Shown here piece by piece: positions 1-9,047 of a DNA stretch of 64,000 bases. The first letter of the stretch is position 1. Each line of letters begins with the position of its first letter. Source of the stretch: Haloarchaeobius sp. HME9146 (GTDB taxonomy: Archaea > Halobacteriota > Halobacteria > Halobacteriales > Natrialbaceae). The notes beneath the pieces were generated by a model that was given only the letters and a program-made list of their open reading frames with translations, did no database searches and was not told the DNA's origin. Location: the NCBI RefSeq assembly GCF_025399835.1, contig NZ_JAODVR010000002.1:610683-674682 (forward strand). Reading direction: 5' to 3'. The translations under genes and the position numbers were made by a program.

Positions 1-1008
1 CTCTGCAGGGGTTCGCGACGGGCTCCGGCCCGTCGGAAGCTGGTCGACCATGTACTCCCACGCCTCCTCGATGCTGAGGGGCGAGGGCTGGTGTGCGCCG
101 GGGTCGGTGAACTCGTCCGCAGACGCGGCTGCCCGGTTGCGGGGGTCGTCCGGGGTCTTCTCGCCGCGGCTCAGCCAGTTCCGCGAGCCGATGCCGCTCG
201 ACAGGGTCGAGAAGCCACCGGTCAGGGCACCGAGGCCGCCACCGATGCCGCGGGGGATGGCAAGCAGGCCCTTCCCCAGGGCCGCGGGGACGCCGACGAA
301 GAGGCTCGCGCTGAGAGAGCCGAGGCCCTTGCCGACGGCTCCGAGCCCGCGAGCGAAGTCGTTCGCGGCGCTACCGATGGCGTCGAGCACTTCCGGGGCG
401 GACGCGGAGGTGCCGACGAGGAACGCCATCGTGGTCTGCGGGATGGTGAGGAACGAGGCGCGGATGTGCAGCGGGGGGAGGCCGGGGATATCGAGCACCC
501 AGCCGTCGAAGTCGGGGCGTGAGGTCCGTTCGACCTGCCCGACGGTCAGGACGAGGACGACCCCGATGCCGGTGAGTGTGAGGAGTCCCATGAACGTCGT
601 CACCACGGTTCCGAGGTCGATGCCGCCGCGGTCGTTGCCGGCACCGCCGGCGGCTGCTCGCTCGGTCGTCGTGGTCGCCGTCCGCGTCGGTGTCGGGGTT
701 GCGGTCCCGCCGTCGGACCCGGAGCCCGAGCCGGTCCCGCCGTCGGACCCGGAGCCCGAGCCGGTCCCGCCGTCGGTTCCCTCCGTCGCCGTCTCCGTCG
801 CGGAATCCGCCGTGGAGGGCGGCTGCTCGCTGGTCGGTCCGTCGGTCCCGGGGGCCGTGGGGTCGCCGGACCCGGCGGTATCGCCCGCGCCGCCCCCGAC
901 ACCGGCCGGGTACGTCCCGAAGCCGGAGGCGGGGAGGAGGGAGGCGGCGAGGATGACCGTCAGGACGGCGACGACTGCGACGGCCGCGCGACTCAGGTCG
1001 TATGCCAC
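1..1008 (-). CDS. DUF4129-type membrane protein, 3' end cut by window edge
   Basis: Read on the minus strand from a GTG at 1008, which lies about 25 nt after a TATA-like element (1030-1040) and after an in-frame stop, so a leaderless start fits. The protein has an N-terminal membrane segment in the first 30 residues. A long Thr/Ser/Gly-rich linker with Gly-Thr-Gly-Ser repeats follows, then a second membrane segment near residues 145-165 and a conserved C-terminal block. That block ends IEEAWEYMVDQL then a TP motif, which is the hallmark of DUF4129, a domain often found with transglutaminase-like and MoxR loci. The last residues lie beyond base 1. Function is unknown; the surface location is inferred from the signal anchor and low-complexity linker. 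Confidence 0.75.
   Translation of the reverse strand, partial: MAYDLSRAAVAVVAVLTVILAASLLPASGFGTYPAGVGGGAGDTAGSGDPTAPGTDGPTSEQPPSTADSATETATEGTDGGTGSGSGSDGGTGSGSGSDGGTATPTPTRTATTTTERAAAGGAGNDRGGIDLGTVVTTFMGLLTLTGIGVVLVLTVGQVERTSRPDFDGWVLDIPGLPPLHIRASFLTIPQTTMAFLVGTSASAPEVLDAIGSAANDFARGLGAVGKGLGSLSASLFVGVPAALGKGLLAIPRGIGGGLGALTGGFSTLSSGIGSRNWLSRGEKTPDDPRNRAAASADEFTDPGAHQPSPLSIEEAWEYMVDQLPTGRSPSRTPAE
701..776. repeat. 30-bp tandem repeat inside the DUF4129-type gene
   Basis: Two exact 30-bp units (714-743 and 744-773) plus a partial unit to the left encode a repeated Asp-Gly-Gly-Thr-Gly-Ser-Gly-Ser-Gly-Ser linker. The period is a multiple of three, so changes in copy number would keep the frame. 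Confidence 0.85.
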
Positions 1009-1277
1009 AACAGTTGTACTTGTCCAGTGGGTTAAATATATTCTCATCATCTGATGACTTCGGGCGGGGAATTATCCCTGGTTGATGTAACGACGTGTTG
1101 GCCTGTTGGAACGAATGGCTCCCAGAACGGCGCGAGTAGGCTTGCAAACGCAGTATTCGGAATCCACGTGTCGCGGCTACGTGACGATGCCGAGACTGGG
1201 CGAATGACAGGTGGCGCGAGTCGCGAACCAGAACCAGTCGGAAATGTTTTAGTTTCTTGGAATAAACCGTCGGTCGA

Positions 1278-2321
1278 ATGGAACGCGATTCAGACCTCAC
1301 CGCGCGCATCCTCCTGACGCTCGCGCTCATCCTCGTCGCGGACCTCGCCCTGGTCTCCGCCGTCGCGTACCTCCTCAGTCCGTGGCTGGCGTACCCGCAG
1401 GCCGCGCTCGCCAGCGCACTCGGCATCGAGGGGGCGTCCTCGCTCGCGTGGGGTGCCGTGGTCGTCCTCCCCGTCCTGGTCGCCTTCGTCTGGGCCCAGT
1501 TCCGGTACAGCCGCCGTGAACTCCTCGCGGAGGCCGACGCCAGACCGGTCTCGGCCGACGAGTACCCCGACCTCCACGCCCGCCTCCAGCGCCTCGCGAC
1601 CCAGGCCGACATGCAGCCACCCAGTCTCGCGGTCGCGGACACGTCGGTCCCCAACAGCTTCGCTATCGGCGGGTTCCGGAACGCCACCATCGTCGTCAGC
1701 ACCGGCCTGCTCGACGCGCTCGACGACGACCAGCTCGACGCGGTCCTCGGGCACGAACTCGCCCACGTTCGGAACCGGGACGCCACCGTGATGACGCTCG
1801 CCTCGTTCGTCCCGGCGCTCGTCAGCGACGACTTCAGCCTGTTCGGCACTCGCTCGCTCGGCTACCTGTTCTGGGGCGCCGTCTTCGTCGTCCTGTACGG
1901 CCTGAGTTCGGCGTTCATCGACGCCCCGATTCTCTCCGCCGAGTACACCATCTCGTTCGTGATGATGCTCGTCCTCTCGGCCGTGCTCGGGGGTATCGTC
2001 CTCGGCGTGGTCGGGGCGATGGTGCTCGGCCTCAGCCGGAACCTCTCGCAGTACCGCGAGTACGTCGCGGACCGGTCCGGAGCGTTGCTCGCTGGCAACC
2101 CGGCTGCACTCGCGACGGCGCTGCAGACGCTCGACGAGAGCGTCGCCACGCCGACGACGGACCGCCGGCAGTACGCCGGCGTCGAGGGGCTCTGCCTGCT
2201 CCCCTATGGCTTCACCGACGGGGACCCGGCGTCGGACGGCGAGTTCACGGTCGAGACCCGCTCGCACCCGCCGACCGAGAAACGAATCGAGCGGTTGCAG
2301 GCGCTCCAGCGCGAACTCTGA
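1278..2321 (+). CDS. htpX: HtpX-type M48 membrane zinc metalloprotease
   Basis: The 347-residue protein has two N-terminal membrane segments (about 10-35 and 57-75). The M48 zinc site HELAH is at residues 159-163, and the downstream Glu ligand lies in REYVADRSG near residue 258. Two more membrane segments lie between about 195 and 250. This is the usual HtpX order and close to its usual length. The family degrades misfolded membrane proteins, with its active site in the cytoplasm. A T-rich promoter-like stretch lies about 30 nt before the ATG. It is transcribed away from the DUF4129-type gene and alone. Confidence 0.92.
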   Translation: MERDSDLTARILLTLALILVADLALVSAVAYLLSPWLAYPQAALASALGIEGASSLAWGAVVVLPVLVAFVWAQFRYSRRELLAEADARPVSADEYPDLHARLQRLATQADMQPPSLAVADTSVPNSFAIGGFRNATIVVSTGLLDALDDDQLDAVLGHELAHVRNRDATVMTLASFVPALVSDDFSLFGTRSLGYLFWGAVFVVLYGLSSAFIDAPILSAEYTISFVMMLVLSAVLGGIVLGVVGAMVLGLSRNLSQYREYVADRSGALLAGNPAALATALQTLDESVATPTTDRRQYAGVEGLCLLPYGFTDGDPASDGEFTVETRSHPPTEKRIERLQALQREL

Positions 2322-2420
2322 GGCGGCACTCGTCGACGGGCCGGCCATCGCGCCGGTATAGTCACGATATCGTGTAGTTTGGCTGTCCCATTGAAGTGCC
2401 TCGAGGCGCTGGTGGCTTCC

Positions 2421-2672
2421 ATGGCCAATCAGGAGGCGAATCGGAGCGGGCGGGCCAAGGCCGCGTCTGCCGATGTCGAGGGGTCCGGAGGGAGAGACAG
2501 CGAACCGAAGTCGGTCACGACCCGTTGTATCCACTGCGAGAGCACGAACGCGACCGTGTTGATTCCGCGAGACAGCAACCTCTCCGAGTGTCACGAGGAG
2601 GCCGATGGGAAGGTGTGGGGGAACTGCAGGTCCTGCGGTGAGCGTTTCGACGTGTACTTCAGGAAGAACTGA
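2421..2672 (+). CDS. small zinc-ribbon protein
   Basis: An 83-residue protein with an Asp/Ser/Gly-rich N-terminal half and a C-terminal four-cysteine zinc ribbon (CIHC about 20 residues before a second CRSC). I chose the ATG at 2421; the frame could be extended to a TTG at 2379, but the extra 14 residues add nothing conserved. Small zinc fingers of this kind are common in haloarchaea and mostly lack a known role. It lies tail to tail with the histidine kinase that follows. Confidence 0.65.
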   Translation: MANQEANRSGRAKAASADVEGSGGRDSEPKSVTTRCIHCESTNATVLIPRDSNLSECHEEADGKVWGNCRSCGERFDVYFRKN

Positions 2673-2724
2673 GGAACTGAACGCCCGCCCGAACACGTTT
2701 TGGCTGTTTCGTCACCGGAGGTTG

Positions 2725-5394
2725 TCAGGCCGTTGTACTGTCGGCGCTGTCCAGCCTGGGAACCCTGACGGTCAAGATCGTCCCGGTCGAATCAGCGCGT
2801 TCGATGAGTATCGTTCCGCCGCTGGCCTTGACCAGCCAGGTTGCGATCCAGAGGCCGATACCGCTGCTGTGTGCGAGTGGCTGCTCGGTCTGCTGTTCGA
2901 TGACGCGCCGCTCCGCCTCGGGGAGTCCCGGTCCGGAATCTGCGACCCGGAACTCGAGCCAACCGTCGTCGTCGCTCACCCTCACGCTCACCTGCGGTGG
3001 GGAGTCTCCCTTGCCGTGCTCCAGGGCGTTCTCGAGTAGTTCCACGAGAGCCGACTGGACGATGGCAAGGACGGCGGTGCCATCGCTCTCGTCGACGAGT
3101 TCGACGTCTCCGTCTTCGCGTTCTACCGCCGTCGCTTCTAGCACGTCGAGGACCGAACGGACCGTCCTGACTTCGTGTCTGTTCTTCTTCAGCAGGTCCT
3201 GTATCCTCCGTGCCTTCATGCTCTCCTCGAGGAGGCGGTTGCAGGTGGCGAGGATCGTCTGGAGGTGGCGCTCCCCGTCCGGGTCGTCGACCACTTCGGC
3301 GACAAGTTCGGCGCTCCCCTGGATGATGTTCACGCTCGTCCGGATGTCGTGGCGCAGCACGCGGTTCAGGACCTCGAGGCGCTGCTGGTCGAGCCGGCGC
3401 TCGGACACGTCGTTCTGGATCGCGACGTAGCCCGTCACCTCCCCATCGTCGAGGATGGGCGCGACGGTCTGGATGGCGGTGTACTGCTCGCCGGACTTCC
3501 GCCGGTTGACGACCTCGTCCTCCCACACCTCGCCGCGCCCGACGGTCTCCCAGAGTCCCTCGAAGTAGGCGTCGTCGTGCTCGCCGGACATGAGTATGCT
3601 CGGGTCAGCGCCGACCGCCTCAGAAGCACCGTACCCGGTTATCTCCTCGAACGCCGGGTTGACGTACTCTATCGTCCCGTCTGCGTCCGTGATGTAGACC
3701 CCCGTCCCTGCCTGTTCGACCGCGGCACGGAGCCGGCGAAGTGCCGCCTCGCGCTCGTGCTGGTCGGTCACGTCCTGCTGGAACCCCACGAAGTTCGTCA
3801 CCGCGCCGTCCGCGTCGGTGACCGGCGCGATGCTCACCCGGTTCCAGAACGGGGTCCCGTCGGCCCGGTAGTTCAGGAGTTCGACGGTGATCGGGCTGCC
3901 CGCGGCGATAGCCGACCGCATCTCCGCGACGGGTGCGGGGTCGGTGTCCTCGCCCTGCAGCAGGCGGCAGTTCCGGCCGAAGAGCTGGTCGTGGTCGTAC
4001 CCGGTCAACTCGGTGAACCGCTGGTTCGTGTAGACGAGGGCGTTGTCCGGCAGCGACGTGTCACTGATGGTGATTCCGAAGGGCGCCTCGGTCATGGCGC
4101 GTTCTTTCAGTTCGAGTTCGTGTTCGCGGCGTTTCCGGTCGCTGACGTCGCGGACGACGCCCTGGATGAAGACGTTGCCATCGCTGTCCCGGACCTGGCT
4201 GGCACTCACCTCGACCGGGACGCGCTCCCCATCGACGTCGAGCAGGGTCAATTCGACGTTCTTTTCGACGCCACCGTCACGGACACGCAGGAAGTTCTCG
4301 CGCGCCGATTCTTGACTCTCCGCGGCGACGAACCGGTGAAACGGCAGTTGCAACATCGACTCGGGTTCGTACCCGAGTAACGCTTCGACTGCGTTGGAGA
4401 GGTAGACGAAGGTCCCTGCTTCGGTTGCCCGGAAGATGGTGTCGGGACTGACCGTCGCGATCTCGCGGAACCGTTGCTCGCTCTCGCGGAGTTCCTCGAC
4501 GGTCTGGCGGTTCTCGATGGTAGCCGCGAGGACGTTCGCGACGTTCTGGACGAACGTGATGTCTTTCTCTGAGAACGTCCGGGGGGCCGTCGAGTGCGCG
4601 CCGAGGACGCCCCAGAACCCTTCTACCGGCCCGATACCGACGCTGATGCCGGAGACGATGTGATGGTCCACGAGCAGTGCGGGGCGCTGGAATCGGTCCT
4701 CTGTCGCGAGGTCCTCGACGACGACAGGGCCGGCCACCGAGAGGGTGTACCCTGCCTGCGAGGTGTCTTTCACGCCGACGGTGGCGGTGCCGAGGAGGTG
4801 CTGGTCGAAGCCCTTCCCCGCGACCAGCTCCAGGTGGGTCCCGTCGTCCGTCAGTGCCAGTACCTTCGCATACTCGGTCCCGAGACAGTCGACGAGCGAG
4901 TCGCAGGCCTGGTCGAACAGGGCCGCGAGGTCGAGGCGTCCCAGCGCTGCCCGGCCGAGTTTCGCGACGGCTTCGTGCTGTCGACTCCATAGCTCGAGGT
5001 TCCTGTTGGCACGGTAGCCCTCGACCGCGTTGCGGATACGGTTCGTGAGGATTGTGTACTGCTCGATACCGGTGCCCTTCTGCAGGTAGTCCGTCACCCC
5101 CGCGGAGATGGCGGCGCTGGCGATCTCCTCTGACCCTTTCCCTGTGAAGAGGATGAACGGCAGGTCACTGTCGTACTCGCGAACGAGTTTCAGGAACTCC
5201 AGCCCGTCGACTTCGGGCATATCGTAGTCGCTGACCACGCAGTGAATCTCGCCGTTCTGGAGCACGTCTATCGCAGCAGTGACGTTCGTCTCGGTAAGTA
5301 TCTCGAAATCGGTGTCCTCACGTCCGAGTAGTTCGGCCGTTACCTCCCCGAAACTGGTATCGTCTTCGACGTGGAGGACGCGGACAGCAGGCAT
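2725..5394 (-). CDS. REC-GAF-PAS-LOV-PAS hybrid histidine kinase, probable blue-light sensor
   Basis: 889 residues. An N-terminal receiver domain (1-120, acceptor Asp56 in VSDYDMP) is followed by GAF (about 135-300), PAS (305-420), LOV-type PAS (430-545), PAS (555-665), a HisKA-like helix with RHD (His682), and a HATPase (about 770-880, N box LLENALEH and the DSGPG G1 box). The third sensor carries the LOV flavin signature GRNCRLLQG with adduct-forming Cys476. The FMN-contacting Asn508 (LLNYR), Asn518 (FWN) and Gln539 (VGFQ) are all present. The receiver at the N terminus suggests input from another kinase. Autophosphorylation and the partner regulator are inferred; no partner is adjacent. 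Confidence 0.93.
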   Translation of the reverse strand: MPAVRVLHVEDDTSFGEVTAELLGREDTDFEILTETNVTAAIDVLQNGEIHCVVSDYDMPEVDGLEFLKLVREYDSDLPFILFTGKGSEEIASAAISAGVTDYLQKGTGIEQYTILTNRIRNAVEGYRANRNLELWSRQHEAVAKLGRAALGRLDLAALFDQACDSLVDCLGTEYAKVLALTDDGTHLELVAGKGFDQHLLGTATVGVKDTSQAGYTLSVAGPVVVEDLATEDRFQRPALLVDHHIVSGISVGIGPVEGFWGVLGAHSTAPRTFSEKDITFVQNVANVLAATIENRQTVEELRESEQRFREIATVSPDTIFRATEAGTFVYLSNAVEALLGYEPESMLQLPFHRFVAAESQESARENFLRVRDGGVEKNVELTLLDVDGERVPVEVSASQVRDSDGNVFIQGVVRDVSDRKRREHELELKERAMTEAPFGITISDTSLPDNALVYTNQRFTELTGYDHDQLFGRNCRLLQGEDTDPAPVAEMRSAIAAGSPITVELLNYRADGTPFWNRVSIAPVTDADGAVTNFVGFQQDVTDQHEREAALRRLRAAVEQAGTGVYITDADGTIEYVNPAFEEITGYGASEAVGADPSILMSGEHDDAYFEGLWETVGRGEVWEDEVVNRRKSGEQYTAIQTVAPILDDGEVTGYVAIQNDVSERRLDQQRLEVLNRVLRHDIRTSVNIIQGSAELVAEVVDDPDGERHLQTILATCNRLLEESMKARRIQDLLKKNRHEVRTVRSVLDVLEATAVEREDGDVELVDESDGTAVLAIVQSALVELLENALEHGKGDSPPQVSVRVSDDDGWLEFRVADSGPGLPEAERRVIEQQTEQPLAHSSGIGLWIATWLVKASGGTILIERADSTGTILTVRVPRLDSADSTTA

Positions 5395-5629
5395 GTCGGA
5401 GATAGGCTCTCTGAGGTGGTCTCGTTTTTGTCGCGAAACCGGTCATGTCAGGCGATTCCCGCCCAGAAATGATAGAACGCTGTCTCTGTGGTGAGGAAGG
5501 AAACCCCTCCCGACAGTGGGGGTTCAACCGAACAGTCTGGAGAACTGAAGCCACTATGGCAGGTCTCGCCGTTTCGTTCCCTCACTGGCACCACCCGGGT
5601 TTACGTCCCGGCCCGCCGCAGGTCCCGGC

Positions 5630-6064
5630 ATGCACTTCGAGGACATCGAGTTGGGCGACACGCTCACCACGGCCGGCCGGACCATCACCGAAGCCGACCT
5701 GGTGAACTTCGCGGGCGTCAGCGGCGATTTCAACCACCTCCACATGGACGCGGCCGAGATGACGGACTCAGACTTCGGCGAACGAATAGCACACGGCGCG
5801 CTCGTCTTCTCCGTGATGACGGGGCTGCTCTGGCAGTCGCGTGACGCCGATAGCGGCCTCGTCGCCCTCTATGGTGTCGACGAGGTGCGGTTCCGCAATC
5901 CGACGTTCGTCGGTGACACGGTGCGCGTCGAGACGGAGGTCGTCGACAAGGAGCGCCGTGAGCACCCGACCGCGACCGGCGTGGTCCGGTACCGGGCCGA
6001 GGTCGTCACTGCCGAGGAGGAGAAGACGGTGCTCTCGTGTGTGTTGCTGGCGCTGGTGAAGTAG
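5630..6064 (+). CDS. MaoC-family (R)-enoyl-CoA hydratase
   Basis: A 144-residue single hot-dog domain. The hydratase-2 motif is clear near residues 20-55: Asp in VSGDFNHLH followed by His, then ERIAHGALVFSVMTGLL. The family hydrates enoyl-CoA in fatty-acid or polyhydroxyalkanoate metabolism, or acts on similar thioesters. It converges with an SDR gene 18 bp downstream, which makes a shared beta-oxidation or PHA role possible but not shown. A GC-rich hairpin (AACCCC/GGGGTT arms near 5502-5525) sits in the 235-bp gap before it. Confidence 0.85.
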   Translation: MHFEDIELGDTLTTAGRTITEADLVNFAGVSGDFNHLHMDAAEMTDSDFGERIAHGALVFSVMTGLLWQSRDADSGLVALYGVDEVRFRNPTFVGDTVRVETEVVDKERREHPTATGVVRYRAEVVTAEEEKTVLSCVLLALVK

Positions 6065-6082
6065 GGCTGTTTTGAGAGCTGG

Positions 6083-6859
6083 TCAGGTCGACAGCAGGTC
6101 CGCACCGCCCGTGATACCGATGACCTGTCCGGTCATGTAATCGGCGTGCTCGCTGGCGAGGTAGCACACCATCGGGGCCACGTCGGATTCGCGGCCGAGT
6201 TTCTTCATCGGGGTGGCCTGGCGGATGCGCTCGAACTGCGGGTTCACCTGTTCGAGTTGTTCCGGCGGGAGGTCAGCGAGGTCGTCGACGACGATGCTCG
6301 GCGCGAGCACGTTCGAGGTGACGCCGTCTTTCGCGCCCTCGAGGGCGAGCGCCCGCCCGAAGCCGACGAGCCCCATCTTCGTCGTCGAGTACGACACCTG
6401 GCCGAAGCTGCCGTGGGTGCCCGCGATGGAGGCCATGGTGATGACCCGACCCCAGCCACGCTCACGCATGTGGGGGAACACCTCTTTGGTGATGTTGTAC
6501 GCGCCGGTGAGGTTGAGTTCGAGGTCGCGGTCCCAGAGGTCGTCGTCGAAGTCACCGACGCGGGAGACCGCATCCACGAATCCCGCGTTGTTCACGAGGA
6601 TGTCGATGCCGCCGGTCGCTTCGCGAACGTCGGCGACCGTCTCGCGCACGTCGGCGCGGTCGGTCAGGTCGCAGACAACCGCCAGCGCGTCGCCCCCTTC
6701 GTCTTCGATGTCGCTCACGACGCGTTCTGCACCGGCTTCGTCCACGTCGAGTACGACGACTTCGACGCCCTCGCGTGCGAGGTGTCGGGCGTCTTCGCTA
6801 CCGAGGCGACCCGCCCCGCCTGTCACGAGTGCGGTTCTGTCGGAGATTCCGAGGTCCAT
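6083..6859 (-). CDS. SDR-family oxidoreductase (FabG-like)
   Basis: 258 residues with the short-chain dehydrogenase layout. The Rossmann loop is TGGAGRLG near the N terminus, Asp in CDLTD comes next, then NNAG at about 90. The catalytic Ser is in MASIAG and the YxxxK pair is in SYSTTK near 155-160. The C-terminal GQVIGITGGADL is typical of FabG-like 3-oxoacyl reductases. The first loop differs slightly from the usual TGxxxGIG. Substrate is unknown. It faces the MaoC gene tail to tail. Confidence 0.88.
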   Translation of the reverse strand: MDLGISDRTALVTGGAGRLGSEDARHLAREGVEVVVLDVDEAGAERVVSDIEDEGGDALAVVCDLTDRADVRETVADVREATGGIDILVNNAGFVDAVSRVGDFDDDLWDRDLELNLTGAYNITKEVFPHMRERGWGRVITMASIAGTHGSFGQVSYSTTKMGLVGFGRALALEGAKDGVTSNVLAPSIVVDDLADLPPEQLEQVNPQFERIRQATPMKKLGRESDVAPMVCYLASEHADYMTGQVIGITGGADLLST

Positions 6860-6908
6860 GCCGTGTGCGTCTCGGGGACCCTACAAGAGTGTGCGGGTTG
6901 CGGGCATC

Positions 6909-7847
6909 TCACAGGGGCTCTGGATCGATGTCGACCACCGCCATCGACTCGTCGTAGGTGAGCTGGAGGCCGTCATCCCCGTACCGGACGGTGATGGCGA
7001 TACGAATCGGGTCCTCGGAGACGAGTTCCTGGTCGAACTCGCGACCACGGACGAAGTACTCCCAGGACAGTGGATCGATGTCGGGCTTGCGCTGGTAGAA
7101 GAACGAGATGACCGCCGGGTGCCACATCACGGTCGCCCAGGTGGGGAACCGCCAGGTGAGCTTGCACCGCGGGCAGCCGTAGTAGGCGATGGCCCACATC
7201 GTGTCCTCGAACTCTGCAGGCTCGTCGTGGTCCATATGCTCGTCGTACAGCTTGACGTCGATGGTCGGCTCCATCGAGCAGGTCGGACAGATGCCTTCTA
7301 TCATCGACTGCGTCTTCAGCGCGACGCGGGCGATACCGACCTCGAAGATCTCTCGTGGTGTCCGGTCGGTGAGGCCCGCGGGGGGAATCTGGAAGGCGGC
7401 GAGCTTTCCAGGGGGCGTGGGGTAAGAGCCCGGGCACTCCGTGCACCGGAGTGTCAGTATCTCGTCGTCGTACTGGACGGTCGTCTCGGTTCCGCCACAG
7501 ACCGCGCAGACCACGCCCACGTGCTGCTCTTCCATCGAGGGGTGCTCGACGCCGGTTCCGGCGACGACGGTCTGGACGATCTGTTCGCCCGCGGCCGTGA
7601 GTTCGTATCCGTCGTCCAGCGACCGGACGAAGTGCCCCTCGAGCTTGCCGAGGTGGTAGTTGAAGTTCCCAGAATCCCTGACACCGACCTCGTCCATCAG
7701 GTTCGAGTAACTGACCGGCTTGGAGGCGAGCGGTTCGGATATCTCCCAGAGTGCCTTGAGAATCCCGAACCGCGTCTCGTTGCCAAGCAGCGAGAACGCC
7801 GTCTCGGGTCGTACCGCACTCCCTTCCTTCGCCCCCGTCTTCGACAT
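6909..7847 (-). CDS. winged-helix transcription regulator with two zinc-ribbon motifs (tandem copy 1)
   Basis: 312 residues. An ArsR-like winged helix (16-105) has the phrase SNLMDEVGVRDSGNFNYHLG at the recognition helix. Two four-cysteine zinc-ribbon-like motifs follow (Cys114/117/135/138 and Cys187/190/225/228), then a C-terminal region of mixed sheet. The layout matches a haloarchaeal regulator family whose ligands are unknown. It is a close paralogue of the gene at 7978-8928 and a more distant one of 16546-17472. A near-identical promoter precedes both tandem copies, so they probably arose by duplication of gene plus promoter. Confidence 0.8.
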   Translation of the reverse strand: MSKTGAKEGSAVRPETAFSLLGNETRFGILKALWEISEPLASKPVSYSNLMDEVGVRDSGNFNYHLGKLEGHFVRSLDDGYELTAAGEQIVQTVVAGTGVEHPSMEEQHVGVVCAVCGGTETTVQYDDEILTLRCTECPGSYPTPPGKLAAFQIPPAGLTDRTPREIFEVGIARVALKTQSMIEGICPTCSMEPTIDVKLYDEHMDHDEPAEFEDTMWAIAYYGCPRCKLTWRFPTWATVMWHPAVISFFYQRKPDIDPLSWEYFVRGREFDQELVSEDPIRIAITVRYGDDGLQLTYDESMAVVDIDPEPL

Positions 7848-7855
7848 ACAGGTGT

Positions 7856-7880
7856 CTTCTCAGAGTAGGATAATAAATCG
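7856..7880 (-). promoter_or_regulatory. promoter of the first winged-helix gene
   Basis: On the minus strand this reads CGATTTATTATCCTACT then a GAGAA tail. The TTTATTAT core lies about 27-30 nt before the ATG at 7847, the normal distance for a haloarchaeal TATA box with a leaderless or near-leaderless transcript. The element is almost identical to the one at 8941-8964. Confidence 0.65.
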
Positions 7881-7977
7881 ACCTGCCATTACGTGTTCGC
7901 TCAGCGGTAGTTCGAGCCAGGCAATCGAAGGAGAGAGGGTCATCCCTACGTGACCGGTCTCCGCAAGATTCAGGCGG

Positions 7978-8928
7978 TCAGGTGTCTGGGCCGTCCCGCT
8001 CGACCGAGAGGATGGTCATGGATTCGTCGAACGTGAACCGGAGCGTCGCGTCGTCTGCCCGCACCGTGATGGCGAGCCGCGGTGGGTCCTCCGAGAGGAG
8101 TTCCTGGTCGAACTCGCGCCCACGGAGGTAGTAGTTCCACGAGAGGGGCTCGATATCGATGTCGTGGTTGTCGAAGAACGCGATGGTCGCGGGGTGCCAG
8201 AGCACGTTGCACCATATCGGGAACCGCCAGATGTGCTTACACGTCTGACAGAGGTACATCGCTATCGACTGCATGGTCGTGTCGCACTGGTCACACAGCC
8301 CTGAATCTCCGCTCTCGTGCTCACGACACCAGTCCACCTCGACGGTGGGCTCGCTGGCACATCGAGGACAGACACCCGCGATCATCGAGCGAGTCTCGAG
8401 CGTGACTCGGGTGATGGCCGATTCGAACACCGACACCGGGTCGCGTCCGGCGAGCCCAGCTGGTGGGAGGTGGAACTCCGCAAGCTTGCCGGGCCGAGAT
8501 GGATAGATTCCGTCGCACTCGGTGCACTGGACTGTCAGGGTCTCGTCGTCGTATCTGATGGTGGTCCCAGTCCCGTCGCAGACGGGGCAGATGACACCGA
8601 TGTGCACCGGGTCCATGGAGGTCTGTTCGACGGCGGTCCCGGCGACGACGGTCTGGACGATCTGTTCGCCGGCGTCGGACAGGACGTACCCGTCGTCCGT
8701 CGACTCGACGAAGTGGCCCTCGAGTTTCCCGAGGTGGTAGTTGAAGTTCCCCGAGTCGCGGACGCCGACGTAGTCCATCAGGTTCGAGTAACTGACCGGG
8801 CTGGACTCCGGCGGGTCGAACAGTTCCCAGAGCGCTCGCAGGATGTTGAACCGCGTCTCGTTGCCGAGTAACGAGAACGCCTCCTCGGGCAGCAACGACG
8901 ACGATGGCCCAGTCCCCTCTTCCGACAT
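7978..8928 (-). CDS. winged-helix transcription regulator with two zinc-ribbon motifs (tandem copy 2)
   Basis: 316 residues, collinear with the neighbour at 6909-7847. It has the same winged helix with SNLMDYVGVRDSGNFNYHLG, a first zinc motif (CPVC then CTEC) and a second (CPRC then CQTC). An extra Cys pair (CREH, CDQC) lies between them that the neighbour lacks. Target genes are unknown. The 130-bp gap to the first copy and the separate promoter suggest independent transcription. Confidence 0.8.
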   Translation of the reverse strand: MSEEGTGPSSSLLPEEAFSLLGNETRFNILRALWELFDPPESSPVSYSNLMDYVGVRDSGNFNYHLGKLEGHFVESTDDGYVLSDAGEQIVQTVVAGTAVEQTSMDPVHIGVICPVCDGTGTTIRYDDETLTVQCTECDGIYPSRPGKLAEFHLPPAGLAGRDPVSVFESAITRVTLETRSMIAGVCPRCASEPTVEVDWCREHESGDSGLCDQCDTTMQSIAMYLCQTCKHIWRFPIWCNVLWHPATIAFFDNHDIDIEPLSWNYYLRGREFDQELLSEDPPRLAITVRADDATLRFTFDESMTILSVERDGPDT

Positions 8929-8940
8929 CTATTCGGAATT

Positions 8941-8964
8941 TTCTCGAAGCAGGATAATAAATCG
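8941..8964 (-). promoter_or_regulatory. promoter of the second winged-helix gene
   Basis: Minus-strand CGATTTATTATCCTGCT followed by TCGAGAA, with the TATA core about 25-30 nt before the ATG at 8928. The match to 7856-7880 extends past the TATA box into the transcript start, so a shared regulator binding there is possible. Confidence 0.65.
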
Positions 8965-9047
8965 CAATACCATCGTGGCCTCTGTGTGTCAATGTCTCTC
9001 ACACGATTTCAGGACGTGTTCGAGTCCATTATCCTAGACGCCTGACC

